A DNA stretch of 64,000 nucleotides from Bacillota bacterium. GTDB taxonomy: Bacteria; Bacillota; Sulfobacillia; JACIYH01. Made by a program: the position numbers and the translations under genes. Positions 49,406 through 57,935 of the stretch are shown one piece after another. Numbering within the stretch: position 1 is the first letter of the stretch; every line of letters begins with the position of its first letter. The stretch lies in the NCBI GenBank assembly GCA_040757085.1, contig JBFLXJ010000029.1:1-64000 (forward strand). The letters are read 5' to 3'. The notes below the pieces were generated by a model that was given only the letters and a program-made list of their open reading frames with translations, was not told where the DNA came from and searched no databases.

Positions 49406-52105
49406 GTGTGGGCGATAAGGCAGCGCACCCGGCTTTCTCTTCTGATACTCGGGATCGTACTCGGCGTCTTACTGGTGGTGGCGGTCGCCAGCGCCTACGT
49501 GTACACGGAGTGGCTCTGGTTCCGTCACCTCGGCTACGTGCAGGTAATCTGGCGCGTCTGGCTGTCCCGGTTGTGGGTGGGGGCAGCGGTGGGACTGCTG
49601 TACGCCCTCTTCCTGGGAGGCAACCTGTACTGGGCCCAGCGGCAGCGGCACCTTGGGGTGCAGGAGGCGTGGGGAATACCTCCCCTTCCTCCCGGATTCG
49701 GCATGCTGGTGTGGGTGGCCAGCATCGGGGTGGGATTCATCGCCGGGCTGTCCTCGTCCGGGCAATGGCCGCTGGTCCTGTCTTACCTGAACCAGGTCGG
49801 CTTTGGGCTGACCGACCCCCTCTTCGGGCGTGACGCCGCGTTCTACGTGTTTTCCCTGCCTTTCTTCCGCCTGGTGTACGCCCTGGTATCGACGCTGCTG
49901 GTGCTCTCGGTCCTGGGGTCGGCAGTCATCTATTTCCTGACCGGGGGGCTGGTGGGGGCAGCGGGCCGTATCTCCATCGGCAGGCAGGCCAGGTGGCACC
50001 TCTCTTTGCTGGTGGCGGGGTATTTGCTGCTTAAGGCCTGGGGATACTGGCTCGACCGCTACGGCCTGCTCTTTTCGGAGCGGGGAACCGTGTTCGGCGC
50101 CGGGTACGCGGACGTGCACGCCGTCTTGCCGGCCCTCAATGTGCTCACCGGGCTGGCCGTGGTGGTGGCGGCAGCGGTGGTGTTCACGGCCCGCCTGCGC
50201 AGCCTGCGTCCCTTGCTGGCTGCCCTGGGGCTGCTCGCGGCCCTCTCGCTGGTGGGCGGTACCATTTACCCCGCGGCCGTGCAGCAGTTCAGGGTGAACC
50301 CCAACGAAATCGAGAAGGAAAAACCCTTCATTAGCAACGATATCAGGTATACGCGCCTGGCCTACAACCTGGATGCGATTCGGGAGGTAGCCTTCACACC
50401 CCGCGATAGCCTTACCTATGAGGAACTTATGGCAGCCCCGGGCGTCGTGGAGAACATTCGCTTGTGGGACTACCAGCCGCTCAAACAGACTTACGGGCAA
50501 TTGCAGGAGATCCGCCTGTATTACACATTCCCCGATACCGATGTGGATCGTTACACCGTGGACGGTCGGTATCGCCAGGTGCTGGTGGCGGTGAGGGAAC
50601 TCAACCTGGGCAACCTGCCGGCCGAGGCGCGCACCTGGATCAACGAGCGGCTCAAGTACACCCACGGGTACGGGATGGTGATGAGCCCGGCCAACCGCTT
50701 CACCCAGGAAGGGATGCCCGAGTTCTTCATCAAGGATATCCCTCCCGTAGCCACCGCGGATGTGCGGGTGACTGAGCCCCGCATCTACTACGGGGAACTC
50801 ACCAACCAGTGGGTGGTGGTGAATACCCGCGAAAAGGAGTTTGACTATCCCCGCGGGGACGTCAACGAATGGTACACCTACGAGGGCCGGGGCGGCATCC
50901 CCATCGGTAACTGGCTGAACCGGCTGGCATTCGCCGTGCGCCTGGAAAGCTACCAGTTGCTGTTTTCAGGTGCCATTACCCCGGAGAGCCGGGTGATGCT
51001 TTACCGGAACATTGCCCAGCGCACCCATCGCATAGCGCCGTTCTTGCGCCTGGACCGCGATCCCTATCCGGTGCTCCACGAAGGACGCATCTTCTGGATC
51101 CTGGACGCCTACACCACCAGCAACAATTTCCCTTACTCGCAGCGCTCGGCCGAGGGCTTCAACTACGTGCGCAACTCAGTGAAGGTGGTGGTGGACGCCT
51201 TTAACGGCGACATCACCTTCTACATGTTCGACCCGGCTGACCCCATCGTGCAGACGTACGGGCGCATCTTTCCCGGCCTGTTCCGCCCCGCCGAAGAGAT
51301 GCCGGCCGGGCTGAGGGCCCACGTGCGTTACCCGGTCGATCTCTTCCGGTGGCAGGCCAAGATGTATGCTGCCTACCACATGCAGGACCCCTTCGTGTTC
51401 TACAACCGGGAGGACCTGTGGAACATCGCCCAGGAGATATTCGGGACCCAGACCGTGGAAATGGAGCCTTACTACCTGATGATGGAGCTTGACCCCAAAG
51501 TGGGTCCCGAGTACATCCTGCTTCTGCCTTACACCCCCAACGAGAAGCGCAACATGATCGCCTGGATGGCCGCCCGCTGCGACGGTCCCCACTACGGTCA
51601 GCTCCTGGTGTACAAGTTCCCCAAGGAGCGGCTGGTGTTCGGACCCATGCAGATCGAGGCCCGCATCGACCAGGACGCCCGCATATCCCAGGATCTGGCC
51701 CTGTGGGGAGCCAAGGAACTGGTATTCCGGGGCAATCTGCTGGTGATCCCGGTCAAGGAATCCATCCTCTACGTGGAGCCGCTCTACCTGCAATCTCCCG
51801 AGACCAAGCTGCCCGAACTTAAGCGCGTGATCGTGGGGTACGGCAACGTGGTGGCGATGGAGCGCACCCTGGAAGACGCCCTGCGGGCGGTGACGCTGGG
51901 CGTTACCGCACCGCCGACCGGCCCCACCACCGGACCCCCGGCGGTGGAGACGGTACCCGACCTCATCAGGAGGGCCAACCAACTGTACCGCACCGCTCAG
52001 GAACGGCTCCGGGCGGGCGACTGGGCCGGCTACGGCCAGGCCGTGGGGGAACTGGGAGAACTGCTCCAGAGGCTCCAGGGTATGACCGGAGGGACCTCCC
52101 CGTGA
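49406..52105 (+). CDS. UPF0182-family large membrane protein
   Basis: An 899-residue protein of the UPF0182 family, found in Actinobacteria, Cyanobacteria and Clostridia, of unknown function. The first 310 residues hold about seven membrane helices (LVVAVASAYVYTEWLWF, WVASIGVGFIAG and others), the following 550 residues are extracytoplasmic, with family text DIRYTRLAYNLDAI, YGYGMVMSPANR-like HGYGMVMSPAN, and NEWYTYEGRGGIPIG. The listed start GTG 49406 lies inside AGGAGGTG, the apparent ribosome binding site; the next in-frame candidate with good spacing is ATA 49415. The stop overlaps the amidohydrolase start by 4 bp. Confidence 0.92.
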   Translation: MWAIRQRTRLSLLILGIVLGVLLVVAVASAYVYTEWLWFRHLGYVQVIWRVWLSRLWVGAAVGLLYALFLGGNLYWAQRQRHLGVQEAWGIPPLPPGFGMLVWVASIGVGFIAGLSSSGQWPLVLSYLNQVGFGLTDPLFGRDAAFYVFSLPFFRLVYALVSTLLVLSVLGSAVIYFLTGGLVGAAGRISIGRQARWHLSLLVAGYLLLKAWGYWLDRYGLLFSERGTVFGAGYADVHAVLPALNVLTGLAVVVAAAVVFTARLRSLRPLLAALGLLAALSLVGGTIYPAAVQQFRVNPNEIEKEKPFISNDIRYTRLAYNLDAIREVAFTPRDSLTYEELMAAPGVVENIRLWDYQPLKQTYGQLQEIRLYYTFPDTDVDRYTVDGRYRQVLVAVRELNLGNLPAEARTWINERLKYTHGYGMVMSPANRFTQEGMPEFFIKDIPPVATADVRVTEPRIYYGELTNQWVVVNTREKEFDYPRGDVNEWYTYEGRGGIPIGNWLNRLAFAVRLESYQLLFSGAITPESRVMLYRNIAQRTHRIAPFLRLDRDPYPVLHEGRIFWILDAYTTSNNFPYSQRSAEGFNYVRNSVKVVVDAFNGDITFYMFDPADPIVQTYGRIFPGLFRPAEEMPAGLRAHVRYPVDLFRWQAKMYAAYHMQDPFVFYNREDLWNIAQEIFGTQTVEMEPYYLMMELDPKVGPEYILLLPYTPNEKRNMIAWMAARCDGPHYGQLLVYKFPKERLVFGPMQIEARIDQDARISQDLALWGAKELVFRGNLLVIPVKESILYVEPLYLQSPETKLPELKRVIVGYGNVVAMERTLEDALRAVTLGVTAPPTGPTTGPPAVETVPDLIRRANQLYRTAQERLRAGDWAGYGQAVGELGELLQRLQGMTGGTSP

Positions 52106-53424
52106 CCTCCTTCCTGAAGGACCAGGTGCGACAGGCCATCGCGGCCCGGGCTCCGGAAGTGATTGCCCTGGCCGAAGAAGTGTTCCGCCATCCCGAACTG
52201 GGATTCAAAGAAACCCGCACGGCGGCCCTGATGGCCGAGAGGCTGGCGGCCCTGGGCCTGCGGCCCGAGACGGGGCTCGGCATCACGGGAGTGCGGGCGG
52301 TGCTGGATTTCGGTCGCCCCGGCCCCACGGTGGCCATCCTGGGGGAACTTGACGCCGTGGTGTGCTACCAGCACCCAGCTGCCGATCCCGAAACCGGGGC
52401 CGTACACGCCTGTGGCCACCACGGGCAACTGGCCGCTGTGTGGGCGGCGGCGGCCGGCCTGAGCATACCCGAGTTGCGCCCGCACCTTTGCGGTCGGGTG
52501 GTGTTCTGGGCGGTTCCCGCCGAGGAGTACGTGGAGATAGAGTTTCGCCAGCGCCTGCGCAAAGAAGGAAAGATCACGTTCCTGGGGGGCAAGCAAGAGC
52601 TCATCGCCCGGGGGCTGCTGGATGATGTGGACCTGGCCATGCTTTGTCATGCCGACTCGGACAACCCGGGGCGCAAAGCCAAGGTAGGGGGGACGTGCAA
52701 CGGCTTCATCGGCAAGCTGGCCAGCTTCGAGGGAAAGGAGGCACACGCGGGGGGCGCTCCCCACCAGGGCGTGAATGCCCTCAACGCGGCCATACTCGGG
52801 ATCATGGGGATTCACTGCCAGCGGGAAACATTCCGGGACGAGGATCACGTGCGGGTACATCCCATCCTCACCAGGGGCGGGGACCTGGTCAACATCGTAC
52901 CCGCTGACGTGCGCCTGGAAACGTACGTGAGGGCAGCCACCACCGAGGCCATGGCGGACGCCAACCGCAAGGTTAACCGGGCCCTTCGGGCAGGTGCCCT
53001 GGCAGTGGGCGCCCGGGTGCACATCGAGGACCTCCCGGGGTACCTGCCCATGCGCAATGACCCTAATCTCACCCGGGTATTCTCGGAAAACCTGGGCTTG
53101 CTCATCGGCCCGGAGAACATCACGTGCGAGGAGCACATGAGCGGATCCACGGATATGGGGGATGTCAGCCACCTCATTCCCGCCATCCATCCTTCCATAG
53201 GGGGTATCGCCGGGCGGGCTCACGCCCGCGACTTCCGCGTGGTCGATGGGGAGATGGCCTACGTCATACCCGCCCAGGCCATGGCCATGACGGTGGTCGA
53301 CCTTTTGGCCGGGGATGGGGGGTTGGCGTCGCGGATCATGGCAGACTTTCGACCCCCGGTGGCGGACCGGGAAGAATACGTGAGATTGTGGGAGAAACTC
53401 ATCGCTCCCGAGGGGGTTTCCTAG
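52102..53424 (+). CDS. M20-family amidohydrolase/aminoacylase
   Basis: A 440-residue metal-dependent hydrolase of the M20D type (AbgB-like amidohydrolases). ILGELDAVVCYQHP, ACGHHGQLAAVWAAAAG (metal His pair), VPAEEYVEIEF with the catalytic Glu pair, and GGAPHQGVNALNAAIL in the dimerisation domain are present; the last metal ligand region is near STDMGDVSHLIPAIHPSIGG. Enzymes of this type deacylate N-acyl or amide compounds. GTG 52102 overlaps the UPF0182 gene by 4 bp, suggesting joint expression. Confidence 0.9.
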   Translation: MTSFLKDQVRQAIAARAPEVIALAEEVFRHPELGFKETRTAALMAERLAALGLRPETGLGITGVRAVLDFGRPGPTVAILGELDAVVCYQHPAADPETGAVHACGHHGQLAAVWAAAAGLSIPELRPHLCGRVVFWAVPAEEYVEIEFRQRLRKEGKITFLGGKQELIARGLLDDVDLAMLCHADSDNPGRKAKVGGTCNGFIGKLASFEGKEAHAGGAPHQGVNALNAAILGIMGIHCQRETFRDEDHVRVHPILTRGGDLVNIVPADVRLETYVRAATTEAMADANRKVNRALRAGALAVGARVHIEDLPGYLPMRNDPNLTRVFSENLGLLIGPENITCEEHMSGSTDMGDVSHLIPAIHPSIGGIAGRAHARDFRVVDGEMAYVIPAQAMAMTVVDLLAGDGGLASRIMADFRPPVADREEYVRLWEKLIAPEGVS

Positions 53425-53427
53425 CCG

Positions 53428-54723
53428 GTGGCGGTTAAGGTGCGTATCGAGGAACTGCAGGGGTATGTGGGTCAGGAGGTCCAGATCCAGGGCTGGCTTT
53501 ACAATCTGCGTTCCAGCGGCAAGATCCACTTCCTGATCGTGCGGGACGGTTCCGGATTCGTGCAGGCGGTTGCCGCGGCCTCCGAACTCGACCCGGAAAC
53601 CTTTGCTTTGGCGGGCCGGCTGCCTCAAGAGTCAGCCATCCGCGTGCGCGGCACGGTGAGGGAAGACCGCAGGGCGCCCGGAGGATACGAGTTGAGCCTG
53701 AGCGGGCTGGAAGTGGTGCAGCTCGCCGAGGCTTATCCTATCACCCACAAGGAACACGGGGTGGATTTCCTCCTGGAACGGCGGCACCTCTGGCTGCGCA
53801 CCCCGCGGCAGCAGGCCATAATGCGCATCCGGCACACGGTCCAGAGTGCCATCCGGGAATTCCTGGATGGACGGGGGTTCTTGTGCGTGGACGCCCCCAT
53901 CCTCACCCCGGCGGCCTGCGAGGGCACTACCACCCTGTTCCGCACCGATTACTTCGGTACTCCGGCCTACCTGAGCCAGAGCGGCCAATTGTACAACGAG
54001 GCCACCTGCGCCGCCCTGGGCCTGGTGTACTGCTTCGGACCCACCTTCCGGGCCGAGAAGTCCAAGACCCGTCGCCACCTCATGGAGTTCTGGATGGTGG
54101 AGCCCGAGATGGCCTACTGGGACCTGGACCAGAGCATGGCCCTGGGCGAAGAAATGGTTTCCCACGTGGTGCAGCGGGTGCTGCGGGACAGGAGGCGGGA
54201 ACTGGAGCAACTGGAGAGGGACACCGCCCCCCTGGAGAAGGTGGTCCCGCCCTTCCCCCGCATCTCTTACGACGAAGCACGTGAGATCCTGTCGCGGAAC
54301 GGCCGTGACCTCCCCTGGGGGGAAGATTTCGGGGCGCCCGACGAGACCATCATCTCGCGTTCCTTCGAAAAACCGGTGTACGTGCACCGGTATCCCGCTC
54401 AATGCAAGGCTTTCTATATGAAGAGAGATCCGGACCGACCGGAAGTGGCCCTGTGCGCCGACCTGCTAGCTCCGGAGGGATACGGGGAGATCATTGGGGG
54501 CGGGCAGAGGGAGGACGACCTGGAGACCCTGGCGGCCCGGGTGCAGGAACTGGGCCTTCCCGCCGAGAGCTACGCGTGGTACCTGGACCTGCGCCGGTAC
54601 GGTAGTGTCCCCCATTCCGGGTTCGGCCTGGGGATAGAGCGTACGGTGGCGTGGATATGTGGGCTTGAGCACGTGCGGGAGGCCATTCCCTTCCCGCGCA
54701 TGCTGTACCACCTGAGTCCGTAG
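53428..54723 (+). CDS. asnS: Asparagine--tRNA ligase
   Basis: A 431-residue class IIb aminoacyl-tRNA synthetase. The N-terminal OB fold ([20 protein letters not shown]) binds the anticodon. Motif 2 is [24 protein letters not shown] with the text typical for AsnRS, and motif 3 is [15 protein letters not shown]. FxxP-type ending MLYHLSP. The gene starts at GTG 53428, 3 bases after the amidohydrolase stop. It is the only aminoacylation gene here; there is no T-box leader because it is embedded in the operon. AspRS-like features (longer insertion) are absent. Confidence 0.95.
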   Translation: MAVKVRIEELQGYVGQEVQIQGWLYNLRSSGKIHFLIVRDGSGFVQAVAAASELDPETFALAGRLPQESAIRVRGTVREDRRAPGGYELSLSGLEVVQLAEAYPITHKEHGVDFLLERRHLWLRTPRQQAIMRIRHTVQSAIREFLDGRGFLCVDAPILTPAACEGTTTLFRTDYFGTPAYLSQSGQLYNEATCAALGLVYCFGPTFRAEKSKTRRHLMEFWMVEPEMAYWDLDQSMALGEEMVSHVVQRVLRDRRRELEQLERDTAPLEKVVPPFPRISYDEAREILSRNGRDLPWGEDFGAPDETIISRSFEKPVYVHRYPAQCKAFYMKRDPDRPEVALCADLLAPEGYGEIIGGGQREDDLETLAARVQELGLPAESYAWYLDLRRYGSVPHSGFGLGIERTVAWICGLEHVREAIPFPRMLYHLSP

Positions 54724-54774
54724 GCTGTCCTGAGCGGAGATTCTTTCCCGGCGCCGAGCGGGGGGTTGGATACT

Positions 54775-55599
54775 GTGCGAGAAATTGGGGAATTGCTCAG
54801 GCGTACCCGGGAAGAAAAGGGACTTACCCTGCGAGATGCCCAGGTTGAGACCAAGATCCGCACCCGGTACCTGGAGGCCCTTGAACGGGGCGACGACAGC
54901 GTGGTGCCCGGCGAAGTTTATTTCCGTGGCTTCTTGCGCAGTTACGCCAATTTCCTGGGCCTGGACGGGCAGGAACTCGCCGCCCGCTACAAGGCCCTCA
55001 AGGAAGCCGAACGCGTCAGGGAGATTCCTCCTCCCGCCCCGCGAAGGAAGGCGACGCGGTTTGCCCGGTCCCTGCCCGCCACCGCCCTCGTGATCTTCCT
55101 GATAGCGGCTTCATTCATCGCCTGGTGGGCCTGGCAGTCGAGGCTGGTGATTGGTCCTGCCACGCCCGGGCAGACTTTACCTTCTCCGAGTCCGGGTGGC
55201 GGTCAACCGGGCGGCCCCGGGCCTGAACCCGGGTCCCCCGGCGGTCCGGGCACCGGCCCTGGCGGCGGTGGCGAGCCGGGCGGCGGTGCTCCGGGCGTGA
55301 CCGTGGAAAGGATATCCGGCCCGCCGGGGACGGTGAGCTTCCTGGTGCGGGGAGCCAGCAGTTTGGAAGTGAAGGCATCCTTTGCCGACCGGTGCTGGGT
55401 GCGGGTGATGGCAGATGGCCTCCTGCGCGAGGAGACCACCTTCATATCGGGGCAGGAGAAACTGTGGCGGGCCGATGCGGTTCTCAAGCTCAGGGTGGGG
55501 AATGCTGGTGCCGTTGTACTGCATGTCAACGGCATCGAGACGGGCCGGCCGGGGGGCACGGGGGAGGTAATGGAGGTGTTAATCGAGGTCGCCCGTTAG
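54775..55599 (+). CDS. RodZ-like HTH membrane protein
   Basis: About 274 residues: an N-terminal HTH_25 domain (EIGELLRRTREEKGLTLRDA, GEVYFRGFLRSYANFLGLDG), a single membrane helix near residues 102-122 (ALVIFLIAASFIAWWAW), a 50-residue Gly/Pro linker with collagen-like GPG and PGG runs, and a C-terminal DUF4115 domain (LEVKASFADRCWVRVMADGL, LRVGNAGAVVLHVNG). This is the RodZ plan, which links MreB to the envelope. GTG 54775 has GGGGGG at suitable spacing; TTG 54766 is directly next to it and less likely. Confidence 0.88.
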   Translation: MREIGELLRRTREEKGLTLRDAQVETKIRTRYLEALERGDDSVVPGEVYFRGFLRSYANFLGLDGQELAARYKALKEAERVREIPPPAPRRKATRFARSLPATALVIFLIAASFIAWWAWQSRLVIGPATPGQTLPSPSPGGGQPGGPGPEPGSPGGPGTGPGGGGEPGGGAPGVTVERISGPPGTVSFLVRGASSLEVKASFADRCWVRVMADGLLREETTFISGQEKLWRADAVLKLRVGNAGAVVLHVNGIETGRPGGTGEVMEVLIEVAR

Positions 55600-55708
55600 C
55601 CTCGGGTTACAGCCGCCGCTGTCACCACCAGCGCCATGTCAGACGGCCCGCCGCGCAGACCCTACATACTATGGCCGGTGAGCCCATATCTTCGTCCGGG
55701 GGGCATCA

Positions 55709-56944
55709 TTGGTGTCGTCCCGGCGCTGCGCATTTGTCCTGGTGGTGTTGCTGGTTTGGAACGGGATGATCCCGTCCCCGTCCAAAGCGGAGGATTACGG
55801 CGAGGTACCTGGCCTAGCCGAGGATGATGGTGAGATGCCCGCCCTCGTGGAGGCGCCGGTGGCCGGGGGCCAGCCTGACCTCGACTGCCGGGCTGCCGTC
55901 CTCATGGAGTGGACGACAGGTGCGGTACTGTATGCCCGGCGCGCATCGGAGAAGCGCGACCCTGCCAGCCTGACCAAGATAATGACCGCCATCGTGGCGC
56001 TGGAGCGCGGCTCCCTGCCCGAACCGGTAAGGGTCTCAGCCACCGCCGCCTGGATGCCCGGATCGGTGATCGGCCTGAGGGAGGGGGAGGAATACACACT
56101 GCGCGACCTGCTCTACGGGCTCTTGCTGGAGTCCGGGAACGACGCCGCCGTGGCCATCGCCGAGCACGTAGCCGGCAGTGAGCAGGAATTCGCCCGGCTG
56201 ATGACAGAGAAGGCCCGGCAGATCGGGGCCCTTTCCACCCAGTTCCGCAACCCGCACGGCCTCACCGAGCCCGGGCACTACAGCACCGCTTACGATCTGG
56301 CCCTCATCACCCGCTACGCCATGACCCTGCCCCTGTTCGCCGATATGGTGGCCACAGTGCAGAGGCAGGTGAGCGACTTGGGAGACGCGTCCGCGGCGGG
56401 CACACTGCACAACACCAACCGCCTCCTGGGCGTGTACCCTGGCATGGAAGGGGGCAAGACGGGCACCACAGCCGCGGCGGGTGCCTGCCTGATCACTTCT
56501 GCCCTCCGGGACGGCATGCGTCTTATCAGCGTGGTGCTGGATGCGGGGGACAGATGGGAGGATACCCGGAGGTTGCTCGACTGGGGTTTTGAGAACTTCA
56601 CCGTGGTCAGGCGGGGGCATGCAGGGGAACTGTACCGCACTATACCGGTCGCTGGGGGTATCTCCCGCAGCGTAGACCTGGTGCTTTCCCGTGACCTGGT
56701 GGCCGTGATCCACAGGTCAGAAGGGGAGCGGGTGGGGTTACGCGAGGAGGTGGCCACGCGGGCGGTCAGCCCGGTACGCAAGGGTCAGCCCCTGGGGAAG
56801 CTGATCCTGCTGGCCGGCGACAGGCACGCGGCAGAAGTAATCCTGGTGGCCCGGGAAGCCGTGCCCCCGGTCACCCTCTTCTGGCTGTTCTGGAAAGGCT
56901 TCTTTCCCGCCCTGCGCCTGCTTCACGAGGCTGGCCTGACCTGA
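55709..56944 (+). CDS. dacF: D-alanyl-D-alanine carboxypeptidase (DacF type)
   Basis: About 411 residues, a penicillin-binding protein with signal peptide (CAFVLVVLLVWNGMIPSPSKA). Active-site motifs: Ser87-x-x-Lys90 (DPASLTKIMTA), Ser142-Gly-Asn144 (LESGNDAA) and Lys250-Thr-Gly (GGKTGTTAAAG). A PBP5-type C-terminal domain and a final amphipathic segment (FWLFWKGFFPALRLLHEAG) for membrane association follow. TTG 55709 or GTG 55712 starts the protein. It removes the terminal D-Ala in peptidoglycan, in spore-formers often during sporulation. The gap before it contains CATACTAT at 55665-55672, a possible SigE/SigK-type -10, but this is weak evidence. Confidence 0.93.
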   Translation: MVSSRRCAFVLVVLLVWNGMIPSPSKAEDYGEVPGLAEDDGEMPALVEAPVAGGQPDLDCRAAVLMEWTTGAVLYARRASEKRDPASLTKIMTAIVALERGSLPEPVRVSATAAWMPGSVIGLREGEEYTLRDLLYGLLLESGNDAAVAIAEHVAGSEQEFARLMTEKARQIGALSTQFRNPHGLTEPGHYSTAYDLALITRYAMTLPLFADMVATVQRQVSDLGDASAAGTLHNTNRLLGVYPGMEGGKTGTTAAAGACLITSALRDGMRLISVVLDAGDRWEDTRRLLDWGFENFTVVRRGHAGELYRTIPVAGGISRSVDLVLSRDLVAVIHRSEGERVGLREEVATRAVSPVRKGQPLGKLILLAGDRHAAEVILVAREAVPPVTLFWLFWKGFFPALRLLHEAGLT

Positions 56945-56987
56945 ACTCCCCCTGGTTTTGCAGGTCGATCCCAATACGGTTGATCAT

Positions 56988-57017
56988 TTGCCCCCCATAG
57001 TATACCTGGGATAGAAT
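56988..57017 (+). promoter_or_regulatory. Possible promoter of the CooC-like gene
   Basis: TTGCCC (56988-56993), an 18-bp spacer and TAGAAT (57012-57017) lie 45 bp before the start of the CooC-like gene. The -35 is only a partial match, the -10 a good one. Confidence 0.5.
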
Positions 57018-57061
57018 AATGCGGGCTATTGCCGGCAATCCCTTGCGGGGGGGAAGGTGCG

Positions 57062-57889
57062 GTGAACGGGGGGCAGGATGGGGTGAAGCTGGCCGTTTGT
57101 GGCAAGGGCGGGGTGGGGAAGACCACAGTGGCTGCTCTGCTCGTAGAGGTTTATGCCCGCAGGGGGTACCGGGTGCTGGCCGTGGATGCCGATCCCGATG
57201 CCAATCTGGGGTCCGCCCTCGGTTTTGACCCCGGAGAACTGGCGCGCGTAGTACCGGTGGCGGCCATGGATGAACTGATCGCCGAGCGCACGGGAGCCAG
57301 GCCGGGGTCGGTGGGTGGGTGGTTTGCTCTCAACCCCAGGGTGGATGATTTGCCCGATAGGCTGGGGCTGATGCGGGACAACATCAGGCTGCTGGTGATG
57401 GGCGGGGTGAAGCCGGCCGGCAGCGGCTGTGCCTGCCCGGAAAACGCGCTCCTCCAGGCCTTGCTTCGCCACCTGGTGCTGCAGAGGAACGATACGGTGG
57501 TGGTGGATCTGGAAGCGGGGCTGGAGCATGTGGGGCGGGGCACGGCGCGGGGCGTAGACGCCTTCCTGGTGGTGGTAGAGCCGGGAAAGCGCAGTTTCCA
57601 GACCGCACGGGCGGTGGCGGGCGCCGCCCGAGCCCTGGGGGTGAAGCGCGTGCTGGGCGTCGCCAACAAGGTGCGCCCGGGTGAGGAGGAAATCGTCCGG
57701 GCAGGGCTGGACGAGGAGATGACCACCAGGGGTTTGGAGCCCGTCCCGCTGGTGGCTGTGTTCCCATATGAGTTGGAGGCGGTGAGGGCAGACGCCGAGG
57801 GCCGCGCTGTGTACGAGCTGTGTCCCGGGTTGCGCCAGGCGGCAGAGGAGCTCTTTGGGGTATTGCAGCGGGAACTGGGGTACGTGTAA
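57062..57889 (+). CDS. cooC: CooC-type nickel-insertion ATPase
   Basis: A 275-residue ATPase of the SIMIBI/MinD class. The deviant Walker A CGKGGVGKTT lies at residues 13-22, with VDADPDANLGSALG after it. A Cys-x-Cys pair, Cys123 and Cys125 (GSGCACPENALLQALL), matches the Zn/Ni-binding CxC motif of CooC dimers, which help insert nickel into carbon monoxide dehydrogenase or acetyl-CoA synthase. VVVDLEAGLEHVGRGTA is the family's Asp motif. GTG 57062 is listed; GTG 57083 is also possible. No CODH/ACS genes are in the window, so the client lies elsewhere. Confidence 0.87.
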   Translation: MNGGQDGVKLAVCGKGGVGKTTVAALLVEVYARRGYRVLAVDADPDANLGSALGFDPGELARVVPVAAMDELIAERTGARPGSVGGWFALNPRVDDLPDRLGLMRDNIRLLVMGGVKPAGSGCACPENALLQALLRHLVLQRNDTVVVDLEAGLEHVGRGTARGVDAFLVVVEPGKRSFQTARAVAGAARALGVKRVLGVANKVRPGEEEIVRAGLDEEMTTRGLEPVPLVAVFPYELEAVRADAEGRAVYELCPGLRQAAEELFGVLQRELGYV

Positions 57890-57892
57890 AAT
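57863..57892 (+). promoter_or_regulatory. Promoter of the PLP-enzyme gene inside the end of cooC
   Basis: TTGCAG (57863-57868), an 18-bp spacer and TAAAAT (57887-57892) overlap the last codons and stop of cooC and stand 43 bp before the start of the PLP-enzyme gene. It gives that gene a promoter of its own. Confidence 0.6.
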
Positions 57893-57935
57893 GACACTGT
57901 CCGGAGCGGAATATTGTTAATGGAGGGCACACACC

